Positions 57,940-64,000 of a DNA stretch of 64,000 nt are shown piece after piece. This DNA is from Diadema setosum. Lineage: Eukaryota; Echinodermata; Echinoidea; Diadematoida; Diadematidae. Both the position numbers and the translations under genes were made by a program. Position 1 is the stretch's first letter, and the number at the start of each line of letters is the position of its first letter. The stretch lies in contig CM067070.1 of NCBI GenBank assembly GCA_033980235.1, positions 24,588,199 to 24,652,198 on the forward strand, given 5' to 3'. Under the pieces are notes generated by a model that was given only the letters and a program-made list of their open reading frames with translations, made no database searches and was not told where the DNA came from.

Positions 57940-60900
57940 TCATGCATAAATATTTTGATACGCTTTACGTGCATAGAAACCGTACAGCTTGTTACAGAAT
58001 TAAATGTCGGGATACGTACTGCATTTCTTACGATCTCTAGCATGACAACTATGCTTACAAGATTGACGATAATCGTTCTGGGCAAAATTATTGTAAGTTG
58101 CACGTTCTGTCAACTCCTTAATGCTTGCTAACCGTTGGCCCCAACACTTAGTGGATTTGCTGCTATCTATTATAGCGATGGTGTAATGGGAATAGTCGTC
58201 ATAATGATGTAAACAATCTTTGTAGGTCATCATAATTCCAGCGTTATTCACGCTCTAGATATTTCTGACGAGCTCCGCCTGTGCTCAGGTGGCCCCTGCC
58301 TGTTTCCAGCTTTCTTTTCCTTTCTCTCTCCGTCAGTTATATCGATAATTACATGGGGAAACCTTCACAATTATAAAATACGGGTATACCTACAGACGTG
58401 TCAGCATGTTCCTGAGAACAAAATATCAAGAGTAGTTGGTGTTATCAAAATCACAGGAATCTTGACTTATTTTTAAACCATCGTTTATATCTTTTTAATC
58501 GTTTAAGGGGAGAGGGATGAATGAATGAAGATAATAAAAAAAATAATTTAAAAAGCAACCTGTTTAATTATTGTCATCTGTTAATTGAAGTATATCTATT
58601 CACTAATCAAATCGCACGTTTTAAAATTATCTGGTAGGTTTACACGTCACCAATGTGGTTTGCAAGTACGAGATTACAGAGCGATTTATGGATGTCGGTA
58701 GTCCGAGTACACACATGCGTTCAACACAACCTCATACACCGACTAGGGCCTACCTTTCTGATATAGATTAAAGGTATCGAGAAAATTAATTCTATACGAA
58801 AATAGGTGATGAATTAATGTTGCTTCCCATCGGCAAAATATACAGTAACTCATCCTCAAACTGTAGCATTGTAGTTTCGCAGCTTTTTTATTGTGTCGGA
58901 GATGGCGAAAATGAGCTTGAACTGCAGCTGGAGCTCAATATTGAATACTGAATTATCCTCACTAGCAGGAAAGGAATGGAAGATCATGAGGGAAGAAACA
59001 AAGCAAAACTACAAAATAGACAAACACACACACACACACACACACATAAAAAAAAAAAAACCGCTCTCGCAAGTAAAAGTATTTGCCAGCATCCGTAACA
59101 GCGAGTATTCGGTTCTCCTTGCAAATCATGCCCCCAATTTAAAAGACCGTCAGCAAAAAAGTTTTAGTTTTCTCTAAATAGACACTAACTTACCTCTCAC
59201 AGAGAAGGGAACACAACCGACTGTTATCCGGGCAAAATGTTGCACATTCATTCGTATATCCATAAATGTTAAACGCATTGGCCTGAAGAAAATAGCTCAG
59301 CTACGTGGAAAGTGGGATTTCCATATAAAATGCAACCGACAAATCTTCGAAGTCAACGGAGTACCGGTAGACTGCTTGAAAGATTATGCACTTGAATAGT
59401 TATTCGTTCGAATTGACGGGAACAAGTCCTTTGAGTGGGGTCGAATAACTCACGGGCTACGGCACAATATGTCCATTTCGATTAGGCATAATACACGGAC
59501 AAGCTAATGACATTCCCACAATACAATTGAATTTGACATAACGACGTGTATATGGGACGCGGCGTCCTTCGATTCACCGGAGCAGCGGGCTCGTTATTCG
59601 GACGTGCGCTCGCCGGAGAGAGATGGCGGAGAATGGGGCAAATTGTGAAAGGTGCGAAGTGTTACGTAACAAGAGGGCGCTTGAATATAAGGAGGCTGGC
59701 AAATCAATGGCGATACGCAGCTTCTTTCCATCACTTTGATACAGTGTAGGACCTGGGACTACTGGAGCTGTACTGCTCCAGTTCAAACCCTGCTCTCGTA
59801 AATCATAACGTATATCATTTACTATGATAACTATTTGTATGCAATTTGCTTGTAAATTAAGATCAGCTACACAAGTAATGTCTTAAGGAGCGGGTATTTG
59901 AAAAAAAAAATACAGAACAAACTTTAAAATTCAAGAGGCCTTTTAAGGTTTGATTATTCGGTTGGAAGAGGAAAAAAAATCCGAGTTGTTGTTCTTAAAA
60001 AGAGCAAAATTGATTATTTTGCGGTCCTAAGAAGAGAAAATTGTGACAAGGTCTATTAAGTGGATGATAAAGTCCTAGAAATAGAAATTGAAATATACAT
60101 CTCCTATGAGTACAAGTTAGAAATACAAGACTTCCCTTGGGGAAGAGATTAACCCTAGGGTTAAGCCTTGCCGCAGACTTGGAGACTCTTGTCTGCTACT
60201 CAAATGAAAAGGAGAACGTCTCTATGGTAACCAGTTTATGCCCAAAGTTTTTCATTTCTCATTTTGTTTTTTTCTGTCAAGGCCAAGGTTAAGTAAATAA
60301 TGATCTTGTATTTCGTATCTCTCCCCTTTTCTCTCTAACTTCTCCTTGTTTCTACACACATTATGTTATGGTGCAGCTGACGCGAATGCATGCACGTACA
60401 ACTGTCTGTTCTTAATACTTGTCATTTGGGAAATAATTCGAATATTATTTGAAACAGGAAAACATTCAAGAAACTCATGTTAAATTAGTGTCTTTACATC
60501 TGCATGTTTTGCTTAAGTAAGAACAAAACCCGACAAAATTTCACATAGCGGTCGAGTGATAGTTATTGTTTCCAATAAGATAATTGCGTTGTCATGGCAC
60601 ATACAACAAAAGCGCAAGATGCAAATGTAAATGTTATAAGAAAATAGTGTATACACATAAGATATGTTATTATGATTTAGGACCTATATCTGATAGTGTG
60701 GTAGTAGTGCCTTTTTATTCTTGGGTTGTTGTTTTTTTTTTTTTATCCCATAACACATTTTCTGCTCATTTCGATTGTAATTAAAACCTGTTTAATCCTA
60801 TAGAATCCGGATGTAGTTATTCCATTTTTTTTTTGCTTTTGTTTCATGGGTTAAATGAGCTTTACGACAATTTCGAATACCGAATACCGAAGATAGTAAT

Positions 60901-61020
60901 AATTAAGGGGATGAACTTCAATAACGTTGCTATCGATGTGAAAGATTTTAGATGTCAGGTAATGATATGGATATATTATAATATACATGGCGGTTAAAAG
61001 CATTTACTTCTTGTATTAAA
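57940..61020. other. Stretch without confident genes
   Basis: An 83-codon minus ORF (58000-58251) and a splice-flanked block (59194-59282) are discussed as findings. (CA)n lies at 59026-59046. A small inverted repeat CTGGAGC / GCTCCAG lies near 59763-59781. Otherwise nothing is recognised. Confidence 0.35.
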
Positions 61021-61026
61021 ATACGA

Positions 61027-61304
61027 CCCTGCTACTGAAAAGAACACAGCGTCTCACAGTGTGTTCACAATGTGTCCACATAGTTGCCCATGTGAAAACG
61101 CTCGAATTCAACAGTCTAAAGATGATTTTTTAAACTGTCATGTGGTTTTCGCAAAGTGTTCAGGTTGTGATGTTCTGTTCCACACTGTGAATTGTTGATT
61201 CGCAATGTGTTCACAATATTAAAACAATCGATTTTTTTAAGGGATTTTACACTGTGTTTCGTAATATTATCACAGTGTGGGACATTGCGTTCTTTTCAGC
61301 AGGG
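61027..61304. mobile_element. MITE with CCCTGCTGAAAAGAAC termini
   Basis: The left end CCCTGCTACTGAAAAGAACA and the reverse complement of the right end CCCTGCTGAAAAGAACGCAA match. The interior is rich in CACAGTGTG and CACAATGTG words in both orientations. Confidence 0.75.
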
Positions 61305-61784
61305 GAGACATTTTGCAATGATCACTAATTATCATCCCTCGAATTACTCTATTGAAAGTAGAGCAGCAGATGTGTATTCCTTTGACATTCCATCCTCCCA
61401 CGACCTTACGTAACTGCAGCCATTCCGCATCCCGTCTGTCAGTCACGCAGTTCATCAATGAATCGTCCATGAAATCACAAGAAGATATTTAACTGTGTCT
61501 CACCAAAGCTAATAATGCGTGTGCGTTATGAATTCGCATTCACCGCGTATACGCCCCGTCCATTAGTCGGGCTTTTGTGCGGCACGGGCGACAATGCAGC
61601 GCTATTTATGGCGCGCAATCAATAACTTCTGGCATTGCAATTTAACGTTGAACCTTTCTCGCTGCTTTTTGAGAAGGTAATTCTGCACAAAGAAAGTCAC
61701 TAAAAGTATCTTAGAAGTTAACTTCTCTAAGATGGGTTGACAAAGGGGAGATCGTGGTTCATTTGGCCTTACAGAACAGCTTTT

Positions 61785-61787
<3 letters not shown>

Positions 61788-61833
<46 letters not shown>

Positions 61834-61849
61834 GGAGAGAGAGAGAAAT
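61788..61849. repeat. (GA)n microsatellite
   Basis: GA dinucleotide run with GGGA and AAGA interruptions. Confidence 0.9.
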
Positions 61850-62346
61850 AAAAAAAAAAACTGGCGTTTTCGTCGACAACAAGTCTGCCTTGTTTACAAA
61901 ACGATGTTTGTGATCGTCACACTCTGGTAGCGATAGACTCGACCTAATATTCACCCACCAGAATGTGCAGCAGAATTTATATTTCCAGAGAAGCAGATGC
62001 TCACTTGATTCTCTTGCAAAATGGGGCACCGTGCGTCATGTGAAAACATGGCATGTAACCAGACTGCGTGACAGTTATATTAATGTTTAGCTTCATGTAA
62101 GAAAATAATAGTACAATGTACTTACGATGTTGACTGCCAAGTTCTCGTATCGCAATTATTATCTAACAATGGGCAGAGGCGGGGGTTGAAGGCTCGGAGA
62201 TCAGAGAAATAAAATCTCGGAAGATGTCACATAATGGGCATGACAGAAATGCATAAGTATTATAGTGTATGGCACAGAAAACATAAAATTGTGAAAGATT
62301 CTGCCTGAAATGAAAGCATTTTTATACAACCCTGCCTTCTAAAGGC

Positions 62347-62744
62347 TTAAAGGGATGGTACAGTATTGGTGGAGATGAGAATTGGGCTTTTAACTTTTTG
62401 TGAGATACCAAGAAAACGCTTATGATATAGTACAGAACATACCATTTTAAGAGGAATTCAAAGTTTATTTAATGAAAATCGGGTTTAGAATGACTGAAAC
62501 ATCCAAAAACAAAGTAAAACAAAGCGGTCGTAGAAAAGTGTGGATCCCACACTTAATATTAGAATCGCTCTGTTTTGGATATCTCAGCCATTTCAAAACC
62601 AATTTTCATCAAATAAACGTTGAATTCCTCATGAAATTAAATGTTCTTTCATGTTTCATAAGATGTTTCTCATTATCTCACACACAAAAAAAAATGTTAG
62701 AAACCTGAAATTAGGTCTCAACCAAAACTATACAATCCCTTTAA
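62347..62744. mobile_element. TTAAAGGGATGG hairpin MITE, copy 5
   Basis: It starts TTAAAGGGATGGTACAG and ends TATACAATCCCTTTAA. It is close in sequence to copy 1 at 11546, sharing TATTGGTGGAGATGAGAATT and GACTGAAACATCCAAAAAC. Confidence 0.88.
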
Positions 62745-63054
62745 TTTCAGAATTAGGGATTTATTAGAAGAGTTCAATAGGTTGCAGAATGCCGTACCAA
62801 GGATCATTCTTTATCTCAAAGTATCAGACTGGGTTCAGCAGTTTCAATTTAGATATCTTTTGTAGTGGATGGATTTTTTTTTTATGTGAAGGCGTACACC
62901 AATAGTATGCAAAAGTTGATCAAGCAAAAATGTACAAGACAGATCATAGCAATTGTCAGACGGTAAGTCATTTGGATTATAAAACACCCCAAAGTCATTT
63001 AAACTTTTATGTTATATACTTTCAGTCATGCGCATGTAGAATTTTAGTTATGCC

Positions 63055-63460
63055 TTTAAAGGGGTGGTATAGTTTTGGTTAAGATGGGGAGTGAGTTTTT
63101 AACTTCTTGCGGGATATTAGAAACCAATCTTGAAATATTAAAGAGCAAACAAATCCCGACGGGAATTCAAAGTTTATTTGATGAAAATCGGTTTTGAAAT
63201 GACTGAGATATCAACAAAAACAAGTAAAACAAAGTGGCCGTAGTACAAGGTGGATTCCACCTTTTATCATAAGAACCTCTTCATATTTTGATATCTCAGC
63301 CATTTCAAAATCACCAATTTTCATCGAAAGAACTTTGAATTCTTCTAAGAATTGTATGCTGTTTCATACTTCGTAAGAGGTTTCTCATTATCTCACACAC
63401 AAAAAAGTTGGAAACCTGGGGGGAAGCCCCATCTCAACCAAAACGATATCATCCCTTCAA
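63055..63460. mobile_element. TTAAAGGGATGG hairpin MITE, copy 6
   Basis: It starts TTTAAAGGGGTGGTATAG and ends GATATCATCCCTTCAA, with arms CGGTTTTGAAATGACTGAGA and GATATCTCAGCCATTTC. Confidence 0.85.
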
Positions 63461-64000
63461 TACAGAGATGGACTCATATTAATGTATACCCATCCATTTC
63501 TCGGCGAAACAGTATTAGCCTGCTCACCATAAAATGTAGATCATGATACACATATGTCGGTGATGATCATCCCTGCGACTTGACTTGAAATGGGCAACAA
63601 AGCGGGTAGGATCTAGCTGACGGCGAATATGTCATGCAGTACAATGGCGCGTGATTATTTCTCGCAAAAATAGGTTTCACCACCCTAAAAGCAATCGTCT
63701 GTGTCTAAATTTGGAAAAAAAGGAGAATTAACCCACATGCGTTATGGAAGTCTACCATTACTGTCTTCATGTTGGGATTTGGGATGGAAATCTTTTGTCG
63801 GGGGGGGGGGGGGGGAGGGGTCGAATAAATAGAATGGGGATAAGACACTCATACATTTTGAGTATAAATAAATGCAATTGGTTATCAATTACCTGAAGGG
63901 CAACGAAAGGTCGACTGCATGCTAACGGGCCCTATGCTGATGGGGGTCGAGCCCGGTCATACCATTCCACAGTATACTACACATCCACGCACCAAGAAAC
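63461..64000. other. Window end, no gene seen
   Basis: It contains a G tract at about 63800-63816. No gene is supported before the window ends. Confidence 0.4.

Noticed and set aside
57838..58131. (FIHS)n ORF
   Set aside because: Product of the (ATTC)n microsatellite.

Overview
This is eukaryotic genomic DNA, most likely from an echinoderm and probably a sea urchin. The basis is AT-rich, gene-poor sequence with GT-AG introns and many dinucleotide to tetranucleotide microsatellites. It also carries repeat families that I associate with echinoderm genomes: hairpin MITEs beginning TTAAAGGGATGG, (GTCC)n elements bounded by inverted repeats, CAGTGGCGGATCCAG elements and DIRS-type retroelements. 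The species cannot be named from the sequence. There are no bacterial features; most long ORFs are microsatellite or repeat artefacts.

The one gene I can name runs on the minus strand from 29395 down to 15164. Seven coding exons with mutually consistent phases give a 725-residue class C seven-helix receptor. It has only about 48 residues before TM1, so it lacks the Venus-flytrap domain of GABA-B receptors. Its TM sequences, the coiled coil after TM7 and its overall architecture fit the orphan receptor GPR156. It ends in a class I PDZ-ligand motif (-TYV). Its introns are loaded with repeats: a tRNA-like SINE, an element of about 1.75 kb built on a 158-bp tandem array with nuclear-receptor-like DR1 sites, a sister 1-kb element, a pogo/Tigger-like MITE and a hAT-like MITE.

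The left 13.6 kb is a repeat graveyard. A DIRS-like retrotransposon is spread over 3.85-9.37 kb: intact ORF1 (gag-like), a decayed reverse transcriptase, and an RNase H/tyrosine-recombinase junction fragment. It is split by MITE insertions rich in GAGACGTCTC palindromes and by a large inverted array of an 18-bp unit. LINE reverse transcriptase pieces lie at 10.36-10.98 kb in permuted order.

From 29.4 to 49 kb I see microsatellites, several MITEs, a minisatellite split by nested transposons (41.1-43.5 kb) and a LINE endonuclease fragment, but no confident gene. At 49.2-54.13 kb on the minus strand there are three or four phase-compatible exons of an unrecognised protein with a lysine/glutamate-rich segment. 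From 52 to 63.5 kb, five more copies of the TTAAAGGGATGG hairpin MITE occur, together with a degenerate interstitial telomere-like block and further microsatellites.
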